Part shown: positions 22,561 to 36,269 of the stretch, piece by piece
Position numbering within the stretch: the stretch's first letter is position 1
Layout: each line of letters starts with the position of its first letter
DNA from: Stratiolaelaps scimitus
Lineage: Eukaryota; Arthropoda; Arachnida; Mesostigmata; Laelapidae
DNA: 64,000 nucleotides
Assembly: GCA_019614645.1 (NCBI GenBank)
Contig: JABWDB010000009.1
Span: 7,793,501 to 7,857,500, forward strand
Reading direction: 5' to 3'
Notes under the pieces: generated by a model
Told to the model about the DNA's origin: nothing
The model's database searches: none
The model's input: the letters and a program-made list of their open reading frames with translations, nothing else
Made by a program: the position numbers and the translations under genes

Positions 22561-25500
22561 ATTAATTAACAATGACATCCAAAAGGCAGAACTCTATAGA
22601 CAAAACATTCGCGAACTGGTTTTTAAATGATAATACTTACCAATATTCTGAAAATGTCAAAACACCTTTTATACATCTCAGCCTGAACAGCAAAGCCAGT
22701 GGGATAGCATAGCACAATGTCATTTACGAGTGCAGCAAAGGTCTTACGAAAAAGGAGACTTTATTTTGAGAGAAATGTTTTCACGTGGGTTTTGCAAAAT
22801 CCATAAGGAATTTCAAGATTTTTATATTTTAGCTCATAGAATCGATAGCAAGCAATTTAAGGCCTGAGAACGAAGACCGGTAGAGAGAAGAACTAGGCGT
22901 TCCTTACAATCGTCCAAAATGAGTCCGAATAGAGTAGACACTGCTCGCTATGAACACGTACGGGTAGAATCACGGTGCTCTAAAGGCCGGGGCGGGGCGG
23001 CTGCACCCATAATCTCACCATAGACTAGGCGCATATTACAGAGGCAGGATTGGCTGTTGACAACAACGGCGCCGCAAGTCTCGGCTCGCGTCTCTAGGTG
23101 GCTTTCCGCTTTGGCGAGCAACAAACACCCAACAGCGAGGAGCACAAAGGATACGAAGGTAGTCGACGGTTCTCTTGCTCGTCCTTATGTAACACAAGAT
23201 GCGCAGAAGGACATGGTCGCTGGACATACTATGGCGGTGCGTTAATGGCGGGCTAACCTTCACGCCGCTAGAGGTGAGCCAGCCAAAGGAGCAGGGCAGA
23301 AGCTCACCATGCATAGGGTGTCCTGGAGGGAAGGTTAAGTTGCCATGGTTGCCACTATCGTTGTTGAATATCACGTGGCAGAGGGCCGTCACCGCCGTAA
23401 GGCCAACGCAGGTTCACGCACCACGGTGTCATTGTTGTTGTTGTTGCCGCTGCTGTTGTAATTTTGCAAGGCGGAAATATTGTGCATCGTTAAGGAAAGC
23501 GAACGTATTTAATTCAGGGGGTAGACAACGAAGTATAAGAGATTGGAAAACAACGAACTATTTAATACTTTCAACGCTTATGTACTGCTACCCATGAGCA
23601 GGGCAGAGAGAGCAGCAATTTTCAAAGCGCTCAGTGCATGTGTTGTGCATATGCGCGTATGTATAAGTAAACGTTTATCACAATATGGGCTGGCAGGGGG
23701 CACAGAACGAGCGTTAAACACATACAGCTGTCAAGTGTGACCCGGCTGGCTACCCGTTGTGGCCCTAATCGAGATTGTTCAGATATGCTCATCGTGGTTT
23801 CGAAAGAGCCGATCTTGGATATGAAATCGCCTTCCGGTGATAAATGGATGGCCGCGATACTGACTTCGAATCATTTCACACACCGTTTCAGCTCGTATGT
23901 TACCTGTTGATCCTTGCACGAAGACGGCAGTGTTGTAAAGAACGTGAAGCGAGACATCTAATTCCGTTGTGCGTTAGCTTATAACAGGTAGCTAATTACA
24001 CAGTTTCCTAGTTCACTAATACACTGATTGCCTCACCGCGGCGCTCGGTTCCGATTCAGCCTCGCTGTTTGCCTAGTATAAGCTTGCTTGTCATAAGCTT
24101 TCGGCCCAGGTTAGCTGCGAGTTCGATGTCAATCATCGAGTGCCGCACGCCAGCACCCCGCACCTGGGGGCTTGTCGTTAGCCATGGGTAGGTGGCAGAG
24201 CTAATACATTTGTTGACTGTATCAATTAGCAGCGATTGATCGAGCCGAGGCTGGCGGGATGTCTGCCCCGGGTACCTCGATTCTTTCTCCCTGAGGGTTC
24301 CGTGCCCGGAACATTCTGTCTCTTCGTTCGTGTGTCAATGTCAACGAGGTCGAGAATGGAACCATGGACAGCTATAATAGAACGATTATAGGCAAAACGT
24401 TAGCGGGCGTATTGTTCGCAATCGACTATCGTACAGCCAAGAGAAAGAGCTGACTTAATTTGTATCCAGAAACAAAGGGGCCATTCGTGACGGTCGACCT
24501 CATGTAAACTCACTCGATGAGGTTTGCTGATACGGGGGTGAGAAGGAGTCCGACGTAGGTTATGTGTAAAGCAAATACTTAGTGAAATGATAGAATGGAA
24601 GGCGGGGCAGACTGTGTAATTGACGACCTCTGTCTAGCATGACATCCTTATTTCCTAACCTTTTCCTTGTAGGGCAATATGTACATCTCCAGCATTCGCA
24701 ATGGGCCAGAAGGCCTGTGGCGCAATGGTAAATACATCACGAAACAAACTGTTATATTCATTGCGAATATTAGCCTATGTACAATACACAGAGAAAGCCT
24801 GTAACAAAAAAAAACGATATATTCCTTTGAATATTATCCTCTACACAAATACTAGCAATAGACATTCTCCAAACCCTAAACACGCGTTCGATTACGCTAA
24901 ACATTTAGGCTCGCTGCTCAGGCGTTCCTGAAATCCTCTCGGTGGGACTGTTTACTAAATCGACTTCTCTCACGGTTCGTAACAACCGATAGTACGAATA
25001 GAAAGAATAATGGCTGGCCATTCGGGCCGCTTTACCATGGACCGATGATTTACAGTTCATATATCCAGAACATAAAGAGAAACTTGTGATGTCGTTATCA
25101 CTTAGAGGTGCTCCCGCCAGCAGCTGTCAAACAACCAGTAACAATGAGTAACAGAATAGCGTTACTCTACCCGCGCTGTCACCATTAATACCAAGACGTC
25201 CGGATACTCAAAAAAAATATTCATCATTTTGCATTTTGTTCATGGGTGGCAGACGAGAAACGCTGGTTAGGGTGTCGGATATGCTTTTGTTTCGAGCTGA
25301 CCCTCAGCTGTTCCCCGATCTGACAGGCCTCAGCTCTTAACCTTTAGGTATTACTAAGGGTGTCGGATATACACGTGTTGCTCTGAGATTCACCTTTGGT
25401 GTTTTCACCGCTGTCCGAGTGAGGGGAAGCCAATGTACGAAGGAGTCTGCTGTTTATTGGATGTGGTGTGTAGTTTACGAAGAGTGCGACCTTGCTAGGC

Positions 25501-28122
25501 TAGATTTACTCTATGTTGATATCTGGAGAAGTCTGGCTTGCCAGTTATTGGCGCCTGATTGCAGCAGTTCCAGTTAGCTGCAGTTGCCGTTCCGTTGTTG
25601 CAATTGTTTTCGAGATATCTGTGCGTCATCTGGACTAGGCCGGATGAAGAAGGCACTATGTATGTTGGCCTTAAGCTGGACCGTGGGCGGGGCTGGGGCT
25701 AGTAGGAGCTATCATGCGATTTGGCCGGAAACATCGCTAGAACTACAGGGCAACAGAGATCGACTGAAGAGCCTCAACCCTAGCAGAAGACTTAACGAGG
25801 GAGCCAAGCCTAGGCATTCGGCTGGAGGTTGAGTCGATGAAACATTCACGAGCCTATGTCCCGAGGGAAAAAACGGTTCCAGTGGGAAATGGTAAAGAGC
25901 CGCTTGCTTGCTGCACAACATTGAACTATATACATCACTGGAACGAAAGCGAACAAGAGTCTGGTTGGGAGGCAGCAGCCCTCGGCTGCCCGACAACGGC
26001 CTACCTGGTCCTTGGACCCCTCCTGTTCGCCTTTCTCAGGAGGCGAAGGTAAACGGACATGACAGAGATCACATCGTCGAACAGGCTGATGACGCTCTGC
26101 TGCCATAGCAGAGCGGAGCTGCATGGATCTCCAACATTTCGCTACGCAGAAGTAGACCTTCGCCACACAGGAGTAGGTCTTCAACCTACCGGTCCGCCTA
26201 CCCGTGCCATCTCACGTGTCGGTTTCAAAGCCTGGAGCAGCCTTCAATTGGGATAAATGTGGCACTTGCTGGCGGCTGCCGCCGCTGCCGATACATAAGA
26301 AACGTCTCCCGAATGTCAGACTCGGACTCCGTTTGTTGCAATAGAACCAACGAGCATGGCGTAGATAGAGAGAAAAATGCTGGATGCAGCTCAGCAGGTG
26401 TGAGGACGAGGTGGGCGAAACACTTGTTCGCCACGAGGGACAGTCTGAGCAGGGTTAAGGTTTATACGTTAAGGTTTATACTTCAGCAGTAGTCATAGCA
26501 ATACCGGGGATGATTTTAGTTCAACCGCGCACCGACGCTACTCCAGCTACCAGAAGCAACAGCATGGGTGCTAGCCACAGCGCTGGCCTCTGGCAATTGT
26601 TGTCCATTCAGGAGCGAGCCTAATAGAATACAATGCCATCCAGCGATGGGTACTATACGAAACGAACCTGCATCATAGTGGTGAGACAGGCTTGCTAATC
26701 ATGTATCAGTGTCGTGCAACATGCTCTCGTGCGTTCGTTAAGGCAATCCCACAGGGGCCAGATCCGTGCGATGATAGCTGCCCAGAATTGTGTTCTTCGG
26801 GAACGATCATTATCATATAACAAACGAACAATTGTATACCCATTACCACCACGGCCACTATGACAATGCATGTGTGCACTGGATGGAAAGCAGTTGTCGC
26901 CAATGGCAGTCACAAGAGCAGCAGCGCAACCGGTGTCGTTCGATTGTTCGGTGTCTGCTAGCATTTTGGCGGAGCCTCTTGGTAGACCCACACGTGTGTA
27001 TACGCATTAATATAAGCATATACAATACACAATTTAAACAACATGACAAATATGAACACATCGTAGCTCTGTACACCTGCGCTGGGTGACACCGGCAGAC
27101 GTTGCCAGCGAGGGACGGACATGGCAATTTGTTACTGGATATATTAACCTCATGGATAGCTGTGTATAGCGATTCTCTATCTAGCTCTAGCTGTTACACT
27201 CCTGGTGGTTAGCAGTCACCGACCATGCACGACAGGGGAGCCAGGGCATGATGTGCAGTAGTCCCACAAGCGGCGGCAGCGCCGGCGGCCTCCGGGACAA
27301 GCTGCCGCCTACGCGAATATCACCTCATACATATATACATACATAATAAGCGTGGTATGGAGGGGCCACTCAGCAACAGCAGCAGCAGCAGCAACAGTAG
27401 TGGACGCGGCTGAGACAGGAACACAAACTTGTACTTCTGTTATTCCAGATAAATAAAGAGCGTTCCCATCAAAACGACCACGAGTGTTACAACAACGCTG
27501 ATCACGATCGAGTACGGCGTCTCTACTCGAAACCACAGTTATCACTATCACTGACGACAAGGTAGAGCGCTATAGTCCCCTCCACCTCTATCATCCCTGT
27601 ATGTATCACTCGGTTGTAACGGTAGCTTGAGTGTCGTGAGCGGTGGGCGATCTCCCACGATAGCGGCAGCCGCTGCTGCTCCCGGGGGCACTACGACCCT
27701 CCACTAGTATCACCACCATCACAACCGCTGTTGCCAGTGTCACCGTTACTACCGCGTGCGCGCGCGCACTCCTCAAACGTGCAATTAGAATAAGTGTATT
27801 CCTAGAGAGAGGCGTCGTGATGCTGCTTCTCTTGATTCTGCCTTGACGAGAATTATTCTCCGCGGATATGACGGCCATTGCTGGCGCCGCCGCCGCCGCC
27901 ACCGTTACCGTTCGCCCTATGTACCAAGTAGCGCCCGTAGCAGAAGCAGCAGAAGCGTTTGACGCACCGGTGTATTTGTGTGTATGCAGAGTGTCAATAT
28001 ATTGTAGTAAAGACGAGATGGGAGGTCCATGCCTCGTTACTTCATGTGGAATTATTCACCACAGTCCACGGCAGCAGATCCGCACTGTGGTACTGGCATC
28101 GGCACAGGGGGGCCCATGCGGT

Positions 28123-28124
<2 letters not shown>

Positions 28125-28161
<37 letters not shown>
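28125..28161. repeat. (TA)n microsatellite
   Basis: About 15 TA units, then an imperfect ATATATA continuation. Confidence 0.97.
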
Positions 28162-28162
<1 letters not shown>

Positions 28163-31100
28163 GCACTCACATCGACGTTCTATGGACACCTTACACAGGA
28201 TGAAATATGTAGTAGTCTATCTGAATGTGATTGGTATGACTGCCGATTAAGTCGCCTGCAAGTCGGCTAGCCAGGACGACCATCCAGGTGCTCGCAAGTT
28301 TGTTATGATTGCACTATGCAGATGTGAGACGATGCGGAACGAAGTCGGACCCGTGGCCGACATGAATTCAGCGAGATGAAGTGATGAAGCTCCCACCACT
28401 GAGCCTCGTAGCTCTTCATTGTGGCTGGCTGGCTCACGATTGGCCGCTTTATCGCATTGCCCCTTTGTGGAAATCTGCACATCGATGTTGTGTCGTTAGC
28501 CTTGAGCACGTGAGACCTCATGCCAGGTTGGTGTGGCCTCACGGAGTTGGCAAACCCGCCTACCCGGCGCTTTTCCGTGTGTGCGCCACCAATGTATACA
28601 TACAGAAGCCGCACGGTGTCTACTCTCATCCCATCGTAGTTTGGCCGGTGGCGTGTACAATGCACGCAATTCGGGATACGAGATATTTCGTGTTCGCTGT
28701 CAGCAACTTAGTGTTACTTTGTTTTTCTGTAATCGAAAAATCTGTCGCATGCTCAAATTACATTAGCTGGAGGCAGGAACTCCTTTTAGACTTGGGATGC
28801 TTGCGCTAGTAAGTGTTTGGCACATATCTAAAAAGCCATAGGTAATCGCACGGCAGCCGATGTGTTTTTCGTATCTCAACAACTAACCCTGACTAGGCAT
28901 ATCCACATTTACGTAGTGCTGCACAACCTACATAGGAACGGGTCCGAACAGATCGCTCCTATTCGCAAAGAAGTCAGTTACAGTCCGTTTAATATATGGG
29001 GATTGTGAAATGGCCGTTCTCGGCAATATGAAGCAGCCGCGAGGTTAGCGTTCCCAATGGTACTTAACGCTGCGAAGGAATCAGGTATCACCCCCTTTAG
29101 AAACAGGATATTAGTAGCTCTAATGCCGAGATGGGAGAGGAACTTCACAATCGCTTGGATGTTCAGATACTGTCGTGCGAATATCGATAGCGTGAACAAC
29201 CTCAGACCCCTTCGAGGAACTCTACCACGGCGTGTCGTCACAATCTGGGAAGCGGTACACGTCGATGTGTGTCGCCTATAAGATATTATATATGGGACTT
29301 GTGTACTCGTCGAAGGAAGTGGTGGAATATAACATTGTCGAGCATGTTTCCATTAGTCAAATTAAGTCGTTTTCTCGTCGGTCTCACCATCACGGGTCTG
29401 CCCGTATCTCTTCCGCTGACCGACCGGATGCACTTGTGGACGCTGATCGTATCCACGTTGGCTGGAGCGTTGGCCTGGCCGCGTGGGGTAGTTGTTTCCT
29501 TCGAAGAGACTCGGTTGAGGGAGACAGACACACCCCGCTGATTTACCCGTGCTCTGCTTTCACGCAACTAATCGGAACGCTCATTTGAATTGTAGAGGGT
29601 TTGAGGGGTGCACGGTGTATATTTCTGAAGAGGATCTAAAGCACACACGGGGCCTGGGTAGCATGCCGGTGTTTGGGGACAACGAAAGAAATGCTAATAG
29701 AAATTGTACCTATATATAGCTCCCTCGGACTTGGAGGAGTCTCGGAGAGGAAAAGGCTTAGAAATTTGAATCATAAAAGGCAGCACGAATGAGAGAGAGA
29801 TAGAGGAGGAGGGCGGGAGAAAGAGACAGGAAGAAAAAAATTCAAGGCAAATGAGTAAAGAAGAAAACTCGACAAGGAATAAATGTTAGCACAGGCACAA
29901 TGCTAAATCAATTAATAACTGCCCCCCTCCCCCACATGTCGGGACACTCATTTGGTTTACTGATAATACTTCTGCTATTTAAAGACTGGAATCAATGATT
30001 GGTGTAGTGCTTGGACTGTGTGTTCGGTATTGGTGGGAAGATAGCGTATGATATCTTTGTGAGTTGTCTTCAACGGAGTAAATGCTTGCTGTGGGGTTGT
30101 CCGCGCTAGGCAAGATCTACGCTATATTATAATGATTATTTAAGCCTTAAGGATATAAAAAAGGATGAAAAAGGATAAACCAGGTGCATTCATTCAACTC
30201 ACGAAGAGAATAAGAGAACTGCTCGGAACTGAGATGGACAAAGAAACCGTGGGTGTCTTCCCATAGCGTTGTCTCTGTGCGATTTTCCACCGAACACACA
30301 GATTGAAAAAAAAACCGTCTGCATATAGACCAATGCCAACGTATAATATCTAATAAAATTTATAATATGTAAAGGACGAATTGGAAGGCCCGATACCCAA
30401 GAGCAACAGAGCCACCTGGCGCCACAAGTTGGTACGAAAATATGACAAAACATGATTTATTTAAGTGGCACATCTGGGCAGGCATATTTACTGCCCTCGA
30501 ATTCCACAACAGCAACAACAATAACAACAACAATATCGAATCACCACAGAGAGTACAACCCCGCCTATAGTTCAATCACCCTACGTGCGGTTTGGAAAAG
30601 GCGTCGCACGCACGATTGAAAAACCCCATGAATGTAAAGTGTAACGAAGTTCTACAACTCTGACAAAGTCGTTGTAGTAGCCTTAGTAACTGAGGGTTGA
30701 CATGGACAAACGATGTTTAGTCTAAGGGGTCTCTTCACCTTATTCGTTGCGAATTACTTGCATACTAGTCGTCCGTAAGTGCTCAAGGGCAGGTTTAGTA
30801 CGACTGCGTTGGACTCTGAGGGGGGCTTCGCTCACTTGAAGTTCACTTTAGGTCTAGCTAAACGACGGGTTCGCGAACAGTTTGGCGGCCAACTTTTCCC
30901 GCGAGCGGCGTTCTCCTCAAATGAGGCACTCGGATTCGTATGGCGGTGCCGACGTCAAAATGAAGTACTACATATAAATATCACTGAAATGAAAAGTTGA
31001 CTGTGACATGGAAACCTCAGCCTTTTTCGGCCGTTTGAAGTCATCCACGCTCGCCACAAGCTGGCATTTTCATCGTCGACGTTAATACTGCGGATTTATG

Positions 31101-31900
31101 GGGGTTATACTGCGGGTAATGGTACGGGTTGTCAATACTAGAAATGTAAGTAGTTCGTAATTGAAGTCTAGCCAATAATTGCCGACACGCTGCTAACGTC
31201 TTCAATGAAGTGATATCAATTTGCACCACTGACTTCACCATTCCCTGTTAGTAACCTTCATATCCGGCAAGCGATAGGAATTTGTGAATCTACACTATTT
31301 ACATCGAAATCTTTTGAGAATGAACGCACCTATCCAGGCCAGCAGTAGACACTTAGCCAGCTCCCATGAAGCTTTGCGAAGCGTATCAATATATAGCAGA
31401 GTAGGAGGGGACCTCGCGCCGTTAGATCGGCAGCGCCTCCGTTTGGCTTTCTTAATATCCGAATATTAAGAACGGTCCCCCGGGCCAGTGCGACAGGTTG
31501 GGCCATTTTTTCTGCCTTTCACGTTAGGTTCTTGCGCTCCTTCTCTATATATGAATAGTGCGGGGTCATAAGGTGGCTCAGCGTTCTATATATATACATA
31601 TATCTTGTCAGATTGGAATTGATATTTTTTAGCAATATACAAGAATTTACGCGACAATGCATTGGCTCCTAAATTCGCTGGAAAGAAAGAAAATAGAGAG
31701 CTAACAATTCTTAAAATTTCGTAGAAAAGACTCAAGGGTCGCTAAATTGTGAAGACTCACTTAACCAAATCACCATCTGCGGCCTCGACGGCAGCGTCTG
31801 ATAATGCGCAGGGAAAATCTCAAATTGCAAATCCATCATGCAAACACACAAACAGTCACTCATGCGACAATTTTAATCATACAGATAAAAACTCTTAAAC

Positions 31901-31903
<3 letters not shown>

Positions 31904-31959
<56 letters not shown>
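31904..31959. repeat. (TA)n microsatellite, longest in window
   Basis: About 28 uninterrupted TA units. Confidence 0.97.
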
Positions 31960-31960
<1 letters not shown>

Positions 31961-32975
31961 CACGCACGCATGAACTATGATATCCACTCTTCAGACGTAG
32001 CACGCACCATGTCTGCCCATACATGGACCCGTAGCCAATTGCACCGGTTACACAATCAGTTAGAGCGTTGCCGTATAGCAATAGCTTCTCATCATCTATT
32101 TAAGATTCGTCTCCGATCCTTCTGCTTATTTATTTACAGATGAACACATTATCGAATATTTTTACGTGGTGATGCGGGTGTTTTCTCGAGATGTCTGCCC
32201 TGGCGGACGCCTGCAAACAAGTCTCATTACGATATCAATGCTTAGCACAACCACTGACATGAAATACATTTGACAATCGATACTGGAGTTTCCGAAATCC
32301 TACCAAAGCATCTCTGTGTCCGCATAGTTTACAAAATCCCTCTGAGCTTTGTAGAAACCTGGTGGTCAGCGTCCGGCGCCGTCTGAAACGAAAGTCGGTA
32401 GCTGCTACCAGTGGTTGACGGCTCCTCGAGGATGGTCCGATAGTGAGCGAGGCCGGTTAGCTGATTCTATCTCGATGTCGCTCGAGCCGGAAAAGTGGGT
32501 AACAGAAGTGTGCGAACAGCCGCTAGGGGAAGCGAATTCGTGTTCGCTTGGCACTCGCTCGCGAGAGCTCGGGTACGGGCTTCGGGGACGGTCGTTACTT
32601 CATTTGGATGCAAATCGAGACTCTCGACCCTGTGACGGTGGACTTGTGACCCCCCGGACGTTCCCGTACTTTCACGCCCGTCCAACCTCATCCGGGCCAT
32701 CGTCGTCAGTGGTCGGTCCCGATGCACGCCTGTGACAACGACGACTTTCACGGGCTCGTCCGCGATGTTTTCGTCTCGGGCCTCCGTTGCAGACCCTCTC
32801 GGTTCGACTTGCCTGGCCCGGCTCGTGTGCCGGCAGCGAAACCTGCTTGCGTTAGCTGAGTGTTTCATTGCGAGCTCAGTCACTATGCTGCGGCGTTCCC
32901 CGTCCAATCGGCGCAACATCAGCCTGTGTCATGCCGTCATGCGCTCCGTTGGATCGGTGACCTGATGCAGTGTGC

Positions 32976-33022
<47 letters not shown>
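32976..33022. repeat. (TA)n microsatellite with one CA interruption
   Basis: An alternating A/T tract broken once by C. Confidence 0.95.
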
Positions 33023-33025
<3 letters not shown>

Positions 33026-35174
33026 GAGCAGGCCGATTAGGGATTGCTGCATGTATTCTATAGGCCAGGATCCTTTAACGCTGACCATGTAGTCATATAT
33101 AATACCTGTAGGACGCAGATTTGCGGTTTGCCTGTCAAGCAATACAGGGCAAGGCTGATTTCTCCCCACGGATATCCTGTGGATGAGCAGTGTTCGATGG
33201 GAACGATACGGAGCGAAAAGAACGAGAAAGTAATGAACTACTCACGAGAGAGAGATTCTGACGGCTCCGAGGTGATGATTTTGTCTGAATTCAAGGGGCA
33301 GACCTCGGATACTCGACTCTGATGGGTGTGACGCGGAATCGGCGAAGAGAGAACGCTGGACACAGAAGCTGGAGAAGTCGTTCATGGCCCTAGTTTCGTT
33401 TGTAGAATAACAGACGGGCTTCATTCCCTATTTTGACCCTCCTCTCCGCCGCTTTCCCGTCCCATCGAGCTAATCCGATTTCGTGTCCTGTATCCAATCG
33501 GATCGACAGACGCATATCCACACAACACACACACAGACACACACAAATAAGTAGATGCGTTTATATACGCGAACGTACACATGAGCAAACTCACACCACA
33601 CACGTACACACCGATGCCCAACGGGATCATCTTGTCAGATCGCATTGGGCTCTTTCTCGGCGAGGCTATCCTGCCCGACGCGATCCGTGCCAGTTCACGC
33701 TGCCGCCAGTTCACGCTGTCGTCGGTAGTTCGTTCTCTGCGAACGACTTCTGCGCCAGCTCTTTCTCACCTTCTCTCTATTTATCTCTCTCTCTCTCTCT
33801 CTCCGTCTCTCTCAGCTCGTTTTCTCTCCCTAATGAGCCGTCGACAGATGGCATCGAGCTGTTGGAACGTCGGTGAGATCGTCGCCGAGCGCTTTAGTCT
33901 CTGCTTCTACTATCCGTACCTGGGCGCTGGCCTTACGGCGTCTCTCCACCTCAGTATACCGAGGCCGGTCGGTACGTCCTGGGCCGGGGGTAGCAGCGGC
34001 CGCTATGACAGCAGGTTGTCTGGACCGACCGGTTCCGGGGCCGGCGGAGTCGACTGGCTGGTTCCCCAGGTCGCAGTGGCTCGAGTACTTCCCCTGGAGT
34101 CCACGGGGTGGACGACCGTCGTGGGTAGACGGCTGGGAAGAGAGAACGCCGAATGGACGTTGATTCCAGCCCAGCCAGCAGTCTGACCGAACGTCCGGAC
34201 AGCCGAACGAATCACTCGTTCTGGCTGAACATCACATGTTGTTGTGCTGCGCTCACGCCAACGTTCGCCATCGTCCTGTGTGATGCTGTCGACGAGAATG
34301 GGGGAAGCGTCGTCGTCGTCTTCGCCGAGGCCGAACATGAAAAAGTAATCAGGACCTCATGGACTGAACGCGGGGGTGACGGCCGGGGGACGCTGAAGGT
34401 TAGAGAGGCACTCCGAAAAGCTGCAAGGCGGCTAGCCTACACGGGCTGAGCGTCCTAGTTCCATGGCTCGTTTGCAACATACGCCCCCTCTCCCATCACA
34501 AATAACGAACGGACTCGGTGTGCTATAGCGTAGAACACAGGGTTGTCGCCATCGTTCTTTCTGAAACTTACAACTATTATAAGAGTGCGTCGACCGAGTG
34601 TTGATTGCTAGAGCTGTGGCTCGGTGATCGGAGGACTGGCCGCCAAGCAGGTTTCGTAAGATCAGTCGCTGTGCCGCCCACCTCCCTGTTGACTCCTTCG
34701 AATCCTTCCGAGGTGAAGCAAGGAGAGCGCACAGGAGGAGAAATTCGTCAGTGGATGTTGTAGAACAGAGAAGTGGCTGGTGTGTGTATTAGGACTGTTT
34801 GCTGGGAAGCGCTGTCGAGAACGAACGACGCAGGATGGCTTGGTCGAGTTTGTTGGCAGTAGTGAGAGGAAAGCTTCGTAGAGCTCCGTGGGTCGCCAGG
34901 GACGCGCTTCCCTCCCTGCTCCATCCGGGCCCCACATACAGGACACAAGACGCTGGGGCAGGAGAACACCATCGTTCTGCTTTTTCTTGCTCTCTATCGC
35001 TGCCGCTCCGCGGGATCGAGCCAGCGTCGAAACCTTTTTTACCCCCAGCTCGCGTGGCGATGCTGGTATAACGATTAAACGTCTGACCGACTAGACTCGC
35101 CGACTTGTGGCCTGCAACTTGCGATTCGTCGGCAGCCTCCGCGGCTCTTGCGGCGACTGCCTGGTTGTTGCAAG

Positions 35175-35192
35175 CAGGCAGGCAGGCAGGCA
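35175..35192. repeat. (CAGG)n short tandem repeat
   Basis: Four to five CAGG units; the reverse-complement type, CTGC/TGCC, occurs near 18588-18610. Confidence 0.9.
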
Positions 35193-36246
35193 ACCAACTG
35201 CGCTTGGGATTGGTCGCGAGCACTCGGCGAGAGCAAACAAAACTTTCTACTTGGGAGCTGCCGCTGCCGCTGTCGCCGTCTTCTCTGCGTCACACTCAAC
35301 CGCAAAGACGAACCGACACAGGGAATTGGAGAGGGAGAGAAGGAAAACAAGTAGAGGCGCTTGCTACAGCGAGGGCGGACGACGACGATCGCAGCCGAGC
35401 AGCGACTGAGAGAAGAGACAGCATGAGGAGGCTGCGTGTGCGGGCAGGAAAGCGATCAGAGTGTACAGGCGGTGTACACCCTGTGGCACAACTGCTGCAA
35501 CTGCTGATGTCACTGTCGTTGTTGCTCAGTCGCTTGCCTCATTCGCGGTAGCGGGTGAGCGGAGTAGGGACATGGGGCCGGGGCCGTTTCTGCCGTGTCT
35601 ACCCGTCTCCGAGTTCGTCGCAGCCAACTACTGGCAGGACGGCGCAACGGAACTTGCAGGGCTGCCTGCGAGGCGGCTATTAAACGCATGGGCGGCAAAT
35701 GCATTCTTGAGACTGACAACGCACGCTCCCGCCAAACTCGCGGCAGCCCACAAGTCTGCGGGATTAAGTCACGCCTCTGCCCACCACAACCGCTGACTCC
35801 CGCTGCCGCCGCCGTCCATCCGGAAACCTTCGTCCAGGGAGCTACGCTAATGTCTTCAGGGAGCAGCGACGACAGACGAGCGGCATGGAGAGGTTCAATC
35901 TGCGCGTGACCCTTGCGTCAGGCGCTACGAACTCAGCTAGCGAACAGTGAGCTTGGGGTTTGGCGGGCAAAACACGAGGTACGAAGGAACAGTGGGGAAC
36001 GCAGCAGAGCGTACGCACTACAGATTTGGGGGAAGACGACCTGCTTGTCGTCTAATGCTTGCGACGGTGTTCCATAAAACTGGCTCGGCTAACCTGCCAA
36101 TAGTCCACCTAACTAAGCAGCCGTGATAGGATGACACTTTTGCTGTATCACTATGACAATTAACATCATCTTAATAGCTTGAAGGCTGACTTTGCAGAAG
36201 TATTGCGCAGACGATATTATCAGCAGGGGATTGATTTCTCACTCTG

Positions 36247-36269
36247 TCTCTCTCTCTCTCTCTCTCTCT
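36247..36269. repeat. (CT)n microsatellite
   Basis: About 11 TC units on the plus strand. Confidence 0.95.

Larger units (their letters stand above)
21851..32400. other. AT-richer non-coding block
   Basis: Composition falls after about 21850. No protein-like ORF is seen. It holds (TA)n tracts at about 28125 and 31904, a small hairpin near 22530-22560, and a GA-rich stretch near 29780-29870. Confidence 0.5.

Noticed and set aside
24712..24735. A-box-like TGGCGCAATGG
   Set aside because: No B box or tRNA fold downstream within the usual distance.
33581..34186. 201-codon plus-strand frame
   Set aside because: It passes straight through a (CT)n microsatellite and reads as repeated Leu/Ser; overlapping frames of equal length exist in the same place.
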